The position numbers were made by a program, and so were the translations under genes. A DNA stretch of 64,000 bases. Origin: Candidatus Pantoea edessiphila. GTDB taxonomy: Bacteria > Pseudomonadota > Gammaproteobacteria > Enterobacterales > Enterobacteriaceae. The stretch lies in NCBI RefSeq assembly GCF_002933335.1, contig NZ_PDKS01000003.1:22799-86798 (forward strand), given 5' to 3'. Under the pieces are notes generated by a model, which did no database searches, was not told where the DNA came from, and saw only the letters and a list, made by a program, of their open reading frames with translations. This document shows, piece by piece, positions 7,916 to 18,443 of the stretch. Numbering within the stretch: the first letter of the stretch is position 1; every line of letters begins with the position of its first letter.

Positions 7916-9742
7916 TTAATCATCTAAAAAACTTCGCAAAATATCACAACGACTAGGATGACGTAATTTACGTAATGCTTTTGCTTCTATTTGTCTAATA
8001 CGCTCTCTAGTAACATCAAATTGTTTACCTACTTCTTCTAAAGTATGATCAGTATTCATATCTATACCAAAGCGCATTCTCAATACTTTGGCTTCGCGAG
8101 TAGTAAGACCAGCAAGTATATCATGCGTTGCTAAGCGTAAACTTGCAGCAGTTGCCGAATCTAAAGGTAATTCTAAAGTAGTATCCTCAATAAAATCACC
8201 TAAATGTGAATCTTCATCATCACCAATTGGAGTTTCCATAGATATTGGTTCTTTTGCTATTTTTAACACTTTTCGAATTTTATCTTCAGAAATCAACATA
8301 CGTTCAGATAATTCTTCCGGTGTCGGCTCTCGGCCTATTTCTTGTAACATTTTGCGAGAAATACGATTTAACTTATTAATGGTTTCAATCATATGTACAG
8401 GAATTCTAATTGTTCGTGCCTGATCAGCAATAGAACGAGTAATTGCTTGTCTAATCCACCATGTCGCATAAGTAGAAAACTTATAACCTCTTCTATATTC
8501 GAATTTATCTACTGCTTTCATTAAACCTATATTGCCTTCTTGAATTAAATCTAAAAATTGCAAACCACGATTAGTATATTTTTTTGCAATTGAAATAACT
8601 AAACGAAGATTAGCTTCTATCATTTCTTTTTTAGCTCTTCTAGCTTTAGCTTCTCCTATAGACATACGTTTATTAATATCTTTTATTTGATATACACTTA
8701 ATCCTGTTTCTTGTTCTATTTCAAGTAATTTTTGTATAGAATTTAAAATATCATTTTTATATTCCAAAATTTTTTCAGACCAAGGTTTGTTTATTATTAT
8801 GGCATTTTTAAGCCAATTTTGATTTGTTTCGTTTCCAGAAAATAATTTAATAAAGCTTTTCTTAGGCATTTTACAGAGAGTTACGCAAAACTTCATAATT
8901 ATACGTTCTTGAAGACGAATACGTTCAATCATATTACGCATATTATTTACTAAATAATCAAATTGTTTTGGTACTAGACGAAATTCTTTAAATATATCTG
9001 AAAGTTTTCTAATTTTAGAAACAACATCTACATGATTACGGTTGTTAATTTTAATTGCAGTTCTAGTAATTTCGTATTGAGTTCTTAGAGCTAAAAATTT
9101 TTCTCGAGCTAATTCTGGATCTATATTTTCATTATGTTCATCATTTTCATCACAATCTTCTTTGCAATCTTTATCACATAACTCTGATTCTATATATGCA
9201 GATATGGGTGTTAAATCTGCTGTTACATTAGGGTCAACAAAATTTATTATTAAATCAGATAATTTATATTCTCCTAACTCAACTTTATCATATTGATCTA
9301 GGAGGTAAGTAATTGCTTCGGGATATTCAGCTACCGAACATTGAACTTGATTAATTCCTTCTTCTATTCTTTTAGCAATATCAATTTCTCCTTCACGAGT
9401 AAGTAATCCAACTGTACCCATTTCACGCATATACATACGAACTGGATCAGTAGTGCGACCAATTTCAGATTCAACGGTTGATAATACTTGAGCAGCAGCT
9501 TCCTCTAACGCATCATCATAAGTACTAGAATTGCTTTCATTCAATATTAAATCGTCAGCATCAGGAGCTTTTTCAACTACCTGAATTCCCATATCATTAA
9601 TTGTTTGAATTATATCTGCAATTTGATCGGAATCATTAATATCTTCTGGCAGATGATCATTAACTTCAGCATAAGTTAAATATCCTTGCTCCTTGCCTCT
9701 GGTAATAAGAATTTTAAGCTGAGACTGTGAATTTTGTTCCAT
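7916..9742 (-). CDS. rpoD: RNA polymerase sigma-70 factor RpoD
   Basis: This is the primary sigma factor that directs RNA polymerase to housekeeping promoters. It has 608 residues (E. coli 613). Region 1.1 is present (N-terminal [20 protein letters not shown]), as are region 1.2 ([11 protein letters not shown]) and a shortened acidic non-conserved region. Region 2 is intact: [20 protein letters not shown] and [20 protein letters not shown], then [10 protein letters not shown]. Region 4.2 has the helix-turn-helix ([20 protein letters not shown]). It is the last gene of the rpsU-dnaG-rpoD macromolecular synthesis operon. Confidence 0.98.
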   Translation of the reverse strand: MEQNSQSQLKILITRGKEQGYLTYAEVNDHLPEDINDSDQIADIIQTINDMGIQVVEKAPDADDLILNESNSSTYDDALEEAAAQVLSTVESEIGRTTDPVRMYMREMGTVGLLTREGEIDIAKRIEEGINQVQCSVAEYPEAITYLLDQYDKVELGEYKLSDLIINFVDPNVTADLTPISAYIESELCDKDCKEDCDENDEHNENIDPELAREKFLALRTQYEITRTAIKINNRNHVDVVSKIRKLSDIFKEFRLVPKQFDYLVNNMRNMIERIRLQERIIMKFCVTLCKMPKKSFIKLFSGNETNQNWLKNAIIINKPWSEKILEYKNDILNSIQKLLEIEQETGLSVYQIKDINKRMSIGEAKARRAKKEMIEANLRLVISIAKKYTNRGLQFLDLIQEGNIGLMKAVDKFEYRRGYKFSTYATWWIRQAITRSIADQARTIRIPVHMIETINKLNRISRKMLQEIGREPTPEELSERMLISEDKIRKVLKIAKEPISMETPIGDDEDSHLGDFIEDTTLELPLDSATAASLRLATHDILAGLTTREAKVLRMRFGIDMNTDHTLEEVGKQFDVTRERIRQIEAKALRKLRHPSRCDILRSFLDD

Positions 9743-9860
9743 AAGACGGTATCTAAACTCCTGTTAATTAAATTGATATCTATTGGTTACGAGCTAACTT
9801 GTGGCTCATAAATGAAGCAAGAGTACTACCTCTAGCAGAACAATATTTAAATGAAACAAG

Positions 9861-9886
9861 GCTTAAACGGTGATTAATCGTTTAGC
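9861..9886 (-). other. Hairpin in the dnaG-rpoD intergenic region
   Basis: TAAACG (9864-9869) and CGTTTA (9879-9884) form a stem that extends by G-C pairs around one bulged base. It stands out from the AT-rich surroundings. There is no U-run after it in the direction of transcription, so it is unlikely to be a terminator. By analogy with the E. coli operon it could be an mRNA processing or stability element separating dnaG from rpoD (inference). Confidence 0.4.
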
Positions 9887-9938
9887 ATGTTAGTAAATTT
9901 ATTAAAATGAATTATAATTTCAAAAACTACAAAATAAG

Positions 9939-11684
9939 CTATTTTTTTGCAAATGTCTTGCTTAAGATCCAAAATTGGTTACGTTCTTCACTATTCAATT
10001 TTTTTATGCGATCTCTTGTAATTAATGACTCAAGTTGTTGTTCGCGTAAGTTATCGCGAATTTTACTTAATGAATCTTGAAATACTACCTTGATTTGTTC
10101 ATCTACTATCATGTGGTTCCATAATGCTAATGTTTCAAGCTTATTAATAAAATTTGTTCCTCGATATAATTCTAATAATTGTGCTGTATTTGATATGTAA
10201 TTTTTATTACATTGATTTACTAACTCTATAAATATAGACAAACCAACTATTTTATGGTCTGAAAAATCACTAAAAGATGGAACCAAAATTGCTAGTTTTG
10301 GGTTCTGTATTAGTAATGCTAGCAAAATTCTCATGGTAGTAAATTTAAAAGATGGTATGACAGGAGTTGTTTGTTTGTTTTTTATTTTAGGTATCAACTG
10401 CTCAATACAATAATCATCAAGAATACCCAATTTTATTCCTAGCAGTTGGCGCATGTAAATCCGCAACGTTTTACCTGGGACTTGAGAAATCAATGGTAAT
10501 GCTAATGCGCTTAATTTAGTTCTACTATCATAAGAATTAAGATCTACTTGTGTTAATAATGTATCAAATAGAAAAGAAGAAAGTGGTATGTTTTTTTTGA
10601 TTCTTTTTTCAAACGCCTCTCTACCTTCCTTGCGAATTAATGCATCTGGATCTTCGTTATCAGGTAGAAAAACAAAACCAAGTTGATAACCATCATTCAT
10701 ATAAGGTAATGCTGTTTTTAATGTTTTCCAAGCAGCTTTACGTCCAGTGAAGTCACCATCAAAACAACAAATTATATTTGTTGTTACATAAAATAATTGT
10801 TTAATATGCTCAGATGTTATTGCTGTACCAAGTAAACCAACAACATAGTTTATGTTATATTGTGATAACGTAATTACATCTATATATCCCTCAACTATTA
10901 TTAAAAAATTCGGTTTTGGATTATAATTGAGTGTTTCATATAAACCATATAGTTGATTTCTTTTATGAAACAAATCTGTTTCCGGAGAATTAAGATATTT
11001 AGGAAACTGTTCTGTAAGAGCACGACCACCAAAACCTACTGTTTGACCTGTTTTATTGCGAATTGGAAATATAATTCTTTCTCGAAACCTATCATATAAA
11101 ACACCATTTTCGTTACTAGTTAACATACCAGCTTTAATCAATAATTCACGGTCTTCATGTGTTTTTCCAAATTGATTGAGAATATTTTTCCATCCTACAG
11201 GGGCAAAGCCAATTCCAAAACGTTCTATAGTTTTTGAATTTAAACCGCGATTATTAAGATAATTCAAAGCATATTTTGAACTAACTTTATTTAGCTCAAA
11301 TTTATAAAATTTATATATGTTATCAATTAAAACATATAATTTTTTACGAAAAAATATATTTTTTTTATGTGCAAATTGACTATTCTCAAATATTATTTCA
11401 ACATTGTTTATATTAGCCAGTTCTTCTATGGCTGTAATAAAGTTGAGATTTTCGTATTTCATTAAAAAGTCTATAGCATTACCATGGATACCACAGCCAA
11501 AGCAATAATAAAATTGTTTCTCACTATTAACTGTGAAAGAAGGATTTGTTTCCTTATGGAAAGGACAGTGTGCGTAGAAATTATTTCCCTGCTTTTTTAA
11601 GCTAATACGAGTACTAATTAAATTAATAATATCGGTATTGTCAAGCAGATTAATAATAAATTTACGTGAGATTCTTTCAGTCAT
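9939..11684 (-). CDS. dnaG: DNA primase DnaG
   Basis: Primase synthesises RNA primers at the replication fork in contact with DnaB. It has 581 residues, the E. coli length. The CHC2 zinc finger keeps C40, H43, C61 and C64 (HCPFH ... YYCFGCG). The RNAP basic motif and TOPRIM catalytic core follow (FLIIVEGYIDVITL, CCFDGDFTGRKAAW, LPDNEDPDALI). The C-terminal DnaB-interacting region is divergent but complete. It is the second gene of rpsU-dnaG-rpoD. Confidence 0.97.
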   Translation of the reverse strand: MTERISRKFIINLLDNTDIINLISTRISLKKQGNNFYAHCPFHKETNPSFTVNSEKQFYYCFGCGIHGNAIDFLMKYENLNFITAIEELANINNVEIIFENSQFAHKKNIFFRKKLYVLIDNIYKFYKFELNKVSSKYALNYLNNRGLNSKTIERFGIGFAPVGWKNILNQFGKTHEDRELLIKAGMLTSNENGVLYDRFRERIIFPIRNKTGQTVGFGGRALTEQFPKYLNSPETDLFHKRNQLYGLYETLNYNPKPNFLIIVEGYIDVITLSQYNINYVVGLLGTAITSEHIKQLFYVTTNIICCFDGDFTGRKAAWKTLKTALPYMNDGYQLGFVFLPDNEDPDALIRKEGREAFEKRIKKNIPLSSFLFDTLLTQVDLNSYDSRTKLSALALPLISQVPGKTLRIYMRQLLGIKLGILDDYCIEQLIPKIKNKQTTPVIPSFKFTTMRILLALLIQNPKLAILVPSFSDFSDHKIVGLSIFIELVNQCNKNYISNTAQLLELYRGTNFINKLETLALWNHMIVDEQIKVVFQDSLSKIRDNLREQQLESLITRDRIKKLNSEERNQFWILSKTFAKK

Positions 11685-11806
11685 AAGCCCTATTAATATT
11701 ATTGTAAAACAAAAACGGGCTCAAAAAAGCTATTAGTTTCTTTTTAATATTTTTATATTTAAAAATTTTTAAAATAAAATCTAGATAATTTTGTGTAGAG
11801 TTTTGT

Positions 11807-12022
11807 TTAATATAAACGAACATGACGTGCATTTTCACGGGCTATTTTTTTTGAATGACGTTTAATTGCAGAAGCTCTGGCACGCTTGCGTTCTACTGTA
11901 GGTTTCTCGTAAAATTCACGACGACGCACTTCAGTTAATATTCCTGCTTTTTCACAAGATCGCTTAAAACGGCGCAAAGCTACATCAAATGGTTCATTAT
12001 CACGAACGTTGATTATTGGCAC
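11807..12022 (-). CDS. rpsU: 30S ribosomal protein S21
   Basis: S21 helps 30S subunits engage initiator regions of mRNA. The 71-residue basic product (E. coli 71) reads [20 protein letters not shown] and [19 protein letters not shown], nearly identical to the family. A Shine-Dalgarno AAGGAG lies 5' of the start on the minus strand (plus-strand CTCCTT, 12031-12036). It is first in the macromolecular synthesis operon and divergent from tsaD. Confidence 0.98.
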   Translation of the reverse strand: MPIINVRDNEPFDVALRRFKRSCEKAGILTEVRRREFYEKPTVERKRARASAIKRHSKKIARENARHVRLY

Positions 12023-12193
12023 AATATTTACTCCTTTTGATATTTTATGAAACTATTAACATTAATAAATTCTAATTTTTTCTAGAAGTTCAAGTTATTT
12101 TAGTATATTATAGGTCTATTTGCAAAATATTAATATTTTTAAATGAATTGGTAAACATTTAGTTCATAACTATTTAAATAATATATATAGTGC

Positions 12194-12225
12194 TGTAAGT
12201 ATTGCATAGCGTTGTAAGTATTGCA
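12194..12225. repeat. Short tandem repeat (two 13-bp copies, 19-bp period)
   Basis: TGTAAGTATTGCA occurs at 12194-12206 and again at 12213-12225 in the divergent rpsU-tsaD promoter region. A TATAAT hexamer follows at 12228-12233. This may be a small tandem duplication or paired binding sites; with two copies the sequence cannot decide. Confidence 0.5.
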
Positions 12226-12270
12226 GATATAATAAACATAAAATTTTTATAAAAAATTATGGAATCAAAG

Positions 12271-13284
12271 ATGCGTGTTTTAGGTATTGAAACTTCTTGC
12301 GATGAAACTGGAGTTGCAATTTATGATAAAAAATATGGACTATTAAGTAATAAAACATATAGTCAGGCAAAAATTCATGCTTATTACGGAGGGGTAGTTC
12401 CAGAATTAGCCTCTCGAGATCATGTACGTAAAACATTACCATTGATTTTATCATCTTTAAAACATGCTGACTTAAAACCAAACCAAATTAACGCTGTAGC
12501 ATATACTGCAGGACCTGGCTTAGTTGGTTCATTGTTAGTTGGAATATCAATTGGTCGTGCTTTAGCATATTCTTGGGATATACCTTCAGTGCCTGTAAAT
12601 CATATGGAAGGTCATATTATGGCTCCTATGTTAGAAAATAATCCTCCAAAATTTCCTTTTTTAGCATTATTAGTTTCTGGTGGTCATACACAGTTAGTTA
12701 GCGCAACAGGCATTGGGTTATATAAAATATTAGGTGAATCGATTGATGATGCTGCAGGTGAAGCTTTTGATAAAACAGCTAGATTATTAGGTATTAGTTA
12801 TCCAGGAGGAGCTATATTATCAAAAATTGCTAGAAATGGTCAACGCAAAAGATTCATTTTTCCAAGACCTATGGCCTGTAGTAATAATTTAAATTTTAGT
12901 TTTTCTGGATTAAAAACTTTCGCTGCAAATACTATTAACAAAAATAATCTAGACGATCAAACACGTTCTGATATTGCTCTAGCTTTTGAAGATGCAATTA
13001 TAGATACTTTATTAATTAAATGTAAACAAGCGTTAGATAAAACTGGATTCAATAGATTAGTATTATCAGGTGGTGTAAGTGCTAACTATATTTTACGTAA
13101 AAGAATGACTGAGATGGTTAAAACACGTAAAGGAGAAATATTTTTTTCTCGCCCAGAATTTTGTACTGACAATGGCGCTATGATTGCGTATGTTGGTATG
13201 TTGCGCATTAATAGTAATATGTCTAAAGATTTATCTATCAAGGTATATCCTCGTTGGTCATTAGCAGAACTATCAAATCCTTAA
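12271..13284 (+). CDS. tsaD: tRNA N6-threonylcarbamoyladenosine (t6A) transferase subunit TsaD
   Basis: TsaD transfers the threonylcarbamoyl group from TC-AMP, made by TsaC, to A37 of ANN-decoding tRNAs, working with TsaB and TsaE. From ATG 12271 the product is 337 residues, exactly the E. coli length, starting [14 protein letters not shown]. An ATG 12 nt upstream (12259) would add four residues and is less likely. The metal ligands are in HMEGH (H111, H115). [29 protein letters not shown] and [11 protein letters not shown] are conserved. tsaC is also in this window (62291-62863). Confidence 0.97.
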   Translation: MRVLGIETSCDETGVAIYDKKYGLLSNKTYSQAKIHAYYGGVVPELASRDHVRKTLPLILSSLKHADLKPNQINAVAYTAGPGLVGSLLVGISIGRALAYSWDIPSVPVNHMEGHIMAPMLENNPPKFPFLALLVSGGHTQLVSATGIGLYKILGESIDDAAGEAFDKTARLLGISYPGGAILSKIARNGQRKRFIFPRPMACSNNLNFSFSGLKTFAANTINKNNLDDQTRSDIALAFEDAIIDTLLIKCKQALDKTGFNRLVLSGGVSANYILRKRMTEMVKTRKGEIFFSRPEFCTDNGAMIAYVGMLRINSNMSKDLSIKVYPRWSLAELSNP

Positions 13285-13488
13285 ATATAATAACTAGTAT
13301 GTGATATTGTATTTGTGTTATTTCATAATAATGAAAATGTTAATTTAATTAACATATATTAATATGTTTACTTTACTTTTAATCAAAAAAATTAATAATA
13401 ATAATTATGGGAGCTATAACTTAGGACTATAACTTATATGAAAAAATGTTATTACTATCACAGTTAATAAATTATATTAATTAAGATA

Positions 13489-13851
13489 ATGGATATTATA
13501 TTTATAGAAGAATTAGTCATATATACTACTATAGGTATTTATGACTGGGAAAAAAAAACAAAACAAAAATTAATTATAGACATTGAAATGATGTGGGACA
13601 GTTGGTCTTTGAGTAAACAGGAAGATCTTAATATTTGTTTAAATTATTCTGATGTATCTGAAGCAATTGTAACTTTTTTAGCAAATAATCATTTTTTACT
13701 TGTTGAAAGAGTAGCCGAAGAAATAGCAAATTTGTTAATGAAACGCTTTCGTTCTCCGGGAGTATATGTCAAAGTTGGTAAACCCAGTGCTATAGCTCAG
13801 GCAAAACAAGTTGGCGTTAAAATTAAGAGAGGAATTATTTCTTCTTGTTGA
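13489..13851 (+). CDS. folB: Dihydroneopterin aldolase FolB
   Basis: FolB cleaves 7,8-dihydroneopterin to 6-hydroxymethyl-7,8-dihydropterin in folate synthesis. The 120-residue product (E. coli 122) starts MDIIFIEELVIYTTIGIYDWE, with Tyr and Glu of the pterin site, and continues with CLNYSDVSEAI, LVERVAEEIANLL and VKVGKPSAI. An in-frame run of nine A (13550-13558) lies early in the gene. In E. coli plsY precedes and uppP follows folB; neither is present in the flanking gaps here. Confidence 0.95.
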   Translation: MDIIFIEELVIYTTIGIYDWEKKTKQKLIIDIEMMWDSWSLSKQEDLNICLNYSDVSEAIVTFLANNHFLLVERVAEEIANLLMKRFRSPGVYVKVGKPSAIAQAKQVGVKIKRGIISSC

Positions 13852-13930
13852 TGCAGCGTTTAGTATTTGTTGCTGTATTTAGATTGTACAATAATTTTTA
13901 ACAATTTAAAATTGGAGCTGTCTAAAACAT

Positions 13931-15175
13931 TTAAGAGAGTAGATGTTTTTTCTCATTTATAATGAGACCACTTTTGATAGCTTCAATTCTTCTTTTGGTT
14001 AATTCTTCAAAAATTTTTATTCCCTTCAATCCTTGCTGAATTATATTTTTTGTGGAAACTTTTTTAGCTAATTGAAAAGTAAATCGCAAATAATCACCTT
14101 GCGTATATAAAGAATTTTCTAATCCTATGCGTCCTCTTGAATTTGCTTCGATTATAATAGCTATTTGTTCAACTCGGTGTGGTTTTCTCCATGCATCTAT
14201 ACGATTAAAAAATTCTACTAAATATTCTATTGGCTGCTTTTCAATAATATGTATCTGATCATGTAATTCAGTTACTATAATAGCTAATTTACGAGTTGAA
14301 TTTGGTACAGACCATTTATCACATAGAGATTTAACTAATGATACTCCCAGTAAACTATGACTTTGATGTTTAGGCCATTGATTAATTGGTGTTAGTGTTT
14401 TAACTACGTCATGGCAAAATGTTGCAAATCTCACATCTATAGAATCAGAGAGAACAACAGACATTGTTAAAGACATTAATGTATGTTGTCCAGTATCAAT
14501 TTCAGGATGCCATTGCATAGGAGATGGTATCCCGAATAATCTACTGATTTCTGGTACTAATATTTTCAATGCTCCACATTCTCTTAATACATAAAAATAT
14601 ATTTGAGGATTTATTGATAGCAGAGCTTTGCTAGTTTCACGCCAAACTCTTTCTGTTGTTAAATTAGATAATTCTCCTTCTCTAACCATATGACACATTA
14701 GTTTTTTGGTTTCTTTAGCTATCCGGAAGTTCAAATGTGCAAAAGTTGCTGCAAATCTTGCTACGCGCAAAACACGCAATGGATCTTCATTAAAGGCAGG
14801 AGATACATGACGCAGCTTACGATTAAAAATATCTTTTTGACCATTATATGGATCAAATAATCTGCCATTATCATCACAAGCCATAGCGTTTATAGTAAGA
14901 TCTCTTCTTTTTAGATCCTCTTTTAAAGTAATATCTGGGGCAAACCATGTAGTAAATCCATTATAACCTTTTCCTGTCTTATATTCTGTTCTAGCAAGTG
15001 CATATTCTTCTCCATTTGTTGGATGAATAAAAACAGGAAAGTTATTTCCTACCTGGTTATAACCTTTTTTGATCATCATATCCGGAGTAGCACCAACTAC
15101 AACCCAATCTCTATCTTTAATAGGTATATTAAGTAATCTATCACGTACTGCACCACCAACGAGAAATATCTTCAT
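13931..15175 (-). CDS. cca: CCA-adding enzyme (tRNA nucleotidyltransferase)
   Basis: Cca adds or repairs the 3' CCA of tRNAs. The 414-residue product (E. coli 412) has the class II nucleotidyltransferase head: [28 protein letters not shown] split across the P-loop-like motif and DRDW, then [10 protein letters not shown] and [13 protein letters not shown]. It is a bacterial two-domain enzyme with a C-terminal HD domain. The HD signature is altered: CHDVVK instead of the usual HDLGK. It is convergent with folB. The only tRNA gene in the window lacks an encoded CCA, so the enzyme should be essential. Confidence 0.95.
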   Translation of the reverse strand: MKIFLVGGAVRDRLLNIPIKDRDWVVVGATPDMMIKKGYNQVGNNFPVFIHPTNGEEYALARTEYKTGKGYNGFTTWFAPDITLKEDLKRRDLTINAMACDDNGRLFDPYNGQKDIFNRKLRHVSPAFNEDPLRVLRVARFAATFAHLNFRIAKETKKLMCHMVREGELSNLTTERVWRETSKALLSINPQIYFYVLRECGALKILVPEISRLFGIPSPMQWHPEIDTGQHTLMSLTMSVVLSDSIDVRFATFCHDVVKTLTPINQWPKHQSHSLLGVSLVKSLCDKWSVPNSTRKLAIIVTELHDQIHIIEKQPIEYLVEFFNRIDAWRKPHRVEQIAIIIEANSRGRIGLENSLYTQGDYLRFTFQLAKKVSTKNIIQQGLKGIKIFEELTKRRIEAIKSGLIINEKKHLLS

Positions 15176-16164
15176 TGATAAACTTCTCTCATAAAATTAA
15201 AAAACAACCATATTGATTTTTTAATTTTCTTAAATATGTAAAGTTAATGTTTTACTATTAATATACTATAAATTGACCTTAAATATTACTTTTTGGCATT
15301 TGGAATATCAAATGTTTTATATCTAATTAATATTTTATCAAAATTAATTATTTTTAATAAAATTTAAAATAATCTATTTATAACATATAATATAACTTTA
15401 TATATGCAAATATAGTGTATGGATAAAGGCAAATGTGAATTTTCAATATTTATATATTAAAATAAAAATTAATTTATTATTTTACTTCCTATTAAGTTTC
15501 ATGTATAAAAATATTTAAAATATAACAATTTTTCTACAAGACCATTGCTCATTATTATATCTTTCATTAATTATTTCAATATGTATAAATTATTATTTAT
15601 AATTAGATTTAGTGATTATTTTAAAGATGATATATATTTCTAATTTAAGATTATTATATTTTAAATAAATAAAATTTAAACGATAATTTTAAATTATTTC
15701 AAGTATTTTACATAATTATACATTTGTGATTTTATATAAAAAACAATTACAGAAAAATAAAAATATTATTTTAATAAATTCATAATTATCATTAATTTAT
15801 TATTAATAAATAAAATTATATGTTTGATTTTCAAAAAATATTTAAATTGAACTATTCAGTTTATGTTAATAATATCTTATAAAAGTTAAAGGTTGTTTAT
15901 TGTTTTAATAACTATATCTATATGATATAATTTTTTTTTGTAATCATACTATTCATATATAAAATATTAATTTTGCAATTAATTATTTATATTAATAATA
16001 ATTTAATTACTGGACAGTCAATAATGATATTAAAACAATTACAAATTATTTTTTAATTAAACAATTTAAGATAAGATCAAAAATAAAAATATGTACTTTT
16101 TATCCTAGTAATATATTTACTTTGATTCTAGTAATTCAATATAATTACCAAAAGGTTTATTAAC
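15176..16164. other. Long AT-rich gene desert, cca to ribB
   Basis: This 989 nt of almost pure A/T has stop codons in all frames. E. coli carries several genes between cca and ribB (for example glnE, hldE and tolC region genes); I see no remnant of these. The segment directly upstream of ribB lacks the G/C-rich conserved blocks of an FMN riboswitch. It presumably contains the cca promoter (minus) and ribB promoter (plus). Confidence 0.6.
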
Positions 16165-16818
16165 ATGAATCAGAAGTTGCTTTCTGAATTTGGAACAATT
16201 GAAGAACGTGTAGAACGTTCTATCGCTGCAATGCGCAAAGGGGATGGTGTAATAATAGTTGATAACGAAAATCGTGAAAATGAAGGTGATATTGTTTTTG
16301 TTGCTGAAACAATGACAGTAGAACAAATGGCATTAACTATACGTCATGGTAGTGGGATTGTCTGTCTTTGTTTAACTGAAACAATATGTAAAAAATTAAA
16401 TTTGCCAATGATGGTAGAAAAAAATACAAGTTTTTATGGAACCAGATTTACAATTACTATTGAAGCAGCTAAAGGTGTTACTACAGGAGTATCAGCTAAA
16501 GATAGAATTACTACTATTCGTGCTGCAATAGCAGAAAACGCAAAACCTGAAGATCTTAATCGACCTGGTCATGTTTTTCCTGTTTGCGCTTGTACTGGAG
16601 GAGTTTTAGTTAGAGGAGGACATACTGAAGCTACAATAGATCTAGTTAAACTAGCAGGTTTTAAACCAGCTGGTGTTATATGTGAACTTACTAATGATGA
16701 TGGTTCTATGGCACATATGGAAGAAGCTATTATTTTTGCAAAAATTCATAGCATGCCTGTAGTAACAGTTGAAGATTTGATATTCTTTCGTCAAAGAAAA
16801 AAGATGTTTTCGATATAA
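16165..16818 (+). CDS. ribB: 3,4-dihydroxy-2-butanone-4-phosphate synthase RibB
   Basis: RibB converts ribulose 5-phosphate to 3,4-dihydroxy-2-butanone 4-phosphate plus formate, the four-carbon input of riboflavin. The product is 217 residues, identical in length to E. coli RibB. It shows the acidic active-site motif [13 protein letters not shown] (about residues 32-44), then [33 protein letters not shown] and [10 protein letters not shown]. It is a stand-alone RibB with no fused GTP cyclohydrolase II domain. No FMN riboswitch is seen upstream. Confidence 0.97.
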   Translation: MNQKLLSEFGTIEERVERSIAAMRKGDGVIIVDNENRENEGDIVFVAETMTVEQMALTIRHGSGIVCLCLTETICKKLNLPMMVEKNTSFYGTRFTITIEAAKGVTTGVSAKDRITTIRAAIAENAKPEDLNRPGHVFPVCACTGGVLVRGGHTEATIDLVKLAGFKPAGVICELTNDDGSMAHMEEAIIFAKIHSMPVVTVEDLIFFRQRKKMFSI

Positions 16819-17005
16819 CAAATTAAAATATAATTTATCATTTCAGCAGTAAGTTAATCTTTATAGATATTCTGATAATTTTAATATATTGATCACCATG
16901 CAATATTACTTTATCATAAATAATAACGATTGAATTGTATATTTTGTATAAATATATCAATTGAAAAGAAATTTATTTAACACATTTCCAAATAAGGAGA
17001 TGTAT

Positions 17006-17743
17006 ATGCTATTAATATTACGTATTATTTTATTTGTTATTTATTTATTAGTGATTTGTATGGTTGGTATGATTTGGTGTTCATTTTCTCCTAGAAATCC
17101 ATATCATGTATCTATATTTGGACGTATGATTGGAAAACTATCAACATTATTTGGAATCAAAGTTGAGCTCAGAAAATCTCAATTTACTGAAAAGTATATA
17201 GGTAATGCTATCTATATAGCAAATCATCAAAACAATTATGATATGATAATTTTATCTAAAATAATACCAGATAATACAGTAACTTTAGGTAAAAAAAGTT
17301 TATTTTGGATTCCATTTTTTGGGTTTTTTTATTGGATTACTGGTAATATACTTATCGATCGTAATAATAAAATTAAATCTTACGGTACTATTATGCATAT
17401 AGTTAAACAACTTAAAAAAAAACGCATTTCGTTTTGGATTTTTCCAGAAGGTACTAGAAGTAACGGAAGAGGATTACTGCCTTTTAAATCTGGAGCTTTT
17501 CTGGCTGCTAGATTAGCTGAAGTACCTGTTATTCCCGTGGTTTTTTCAAATACTCATGATAAAATTAAACTTAATCGCTTTAGAAATGGACTAGTAATTA
17601 TTGAAATGCTTTCTCCTATTCATTTAAAAAATCATAATTTATCAGTTAGAGAATTATCAAAAGTATGTCATGATGTAATGTTAAATAAGTTAAAAACTTT
17701 AAATGATGAAGTTGAGGAAAGAGAAAAAAATGGAAATATATAA
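17006..17743 (+). CDS. plsC: 1-acyl-sn-glycerol-3-phosphate acyltransferase PlsC
   Basis: PlsC acylates lysophosphatidate to phosphatidate at the inner membrane. I choose ATG 17006: it gives 245 residues, exactly the E. coli length, starts MLLILRIILFVIYLLVICMV (membrane segment), and has AAGGAG at 16994-16999. An upstream frame extension to 16961 has no family support. The catalytic HX4D motif is HQNNYD and the substrate motif is FPEGTRS. GKKSLFWIPFFG and LIDRNN are conserved. An A9 tract (17414-17422) is in frame. Confidence 0.95.
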   Translation: MLLILRIILFVIYLLVICMVGMIWCSFSPRNPYHVSIFGRMIGKLSTLFGIKVELRKSQFTEKYIGNAIYIANHQNNYDMIILSKIIPDNTVTLGKKSLFWIPFFGFFYWITGNILIDRNNKIKSYGTIMHIVKQLKKKRISFWIFPEGTRSNGRGLLPFKSGAFLAARLAEVPVIPVVFSNTHDKIKLNRFRNGLVIIEMLSPIHLKNHNLSVRELSKVCHDVMLNKLKTLNDEVEEREKNGNI

Positions 17744-18443
17744 CCATTATTTATGAATATATCTATTATTTAGTAGAAGTTGAAATTTAAATGTTATTTA
17801 TTATCACGGTATTTTAGTTAAACTTCAATTTAGGTTCTTAAAAAAATAAGAAATTTATTTTTTAGTATAAAAATATTTATACATGTAAATAAGATTAAAT
17901 ATTTCATCGTCATCAGCAATTATCATTGTTATTTAGTATATTGTTAGATAATACTATAACTAATTACTTGTCTTTTTCCTAGCTTATATGCAGCTAAGTT
18001 TCAATTAATATCAATATATAATATGATTATAATATAATGTTTATCTTTAATAATTATTCTATTAGATATCTGCTTAAATACATGGTTATTTATGATATAT
18101 TATTGTTTTAATAGGAATAGTCATATCAAGATATGATAAAACTAAATTAAAATTTGTTTATAACAAATTTTAATTTTATTTAAAATAAATTAATTAAACA
18201 TAACAATAAAGTTATTTCAAATAATAGAACAATTATTCATTAATTAATAGTATAATGCATGTTTTTTAGATATGATTAATTTAATAATACAATAAAATAT
18301 TTTATATGAAAGATAATTTATAAAATCGGTTAATAATAAATATATTTATGCATAATCAATTAAATAGTGAACTTAAATGATATTAAAATATTTAAAAATC
18401 TATTTATAGATAGTATTTTATTAATTTATATGAGATAAAAAAA
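17744..18443. other. AT-rich gene desert with two hairpins, plsC to hydrolase
   Basis: This 700 nt region has no recognisable gene. Two adjacent inverted repeats lie at 18121-18136 and 18144-18176 (annotated separately). A weaker hairpin, TTCTTA-AAAAAA-TAAGAA, is near 17836. In E. coli plsC is followed by parC and the 67-66 minute genes, none of which is seen. Confidence 0.55.
18121..18176. repeat. Two tandem hairpins (7-bp and 15-bp stems)
   Basis: The first hairpin is TCATATC-AA-GATATGA (18121-18136, 7 bp). The second is perfect over 15 bp, with arms 18144-18158 and 18162-18176 and loop TAT. The second is followed on the plus strand by TATTTAAAA, which is a poor U-run. They could terminate or stabilise a transcript, but no gene end lies within 370 nt upstream. 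Confidence 0.5.

Noticed and set aside
8088..8423. A 111-codon open frame antisense to rpoD
   Set aside because: It lies wholly within the region 3-4 coding sequence of rpoD and its composition mirrors the conserved codons of that gene.
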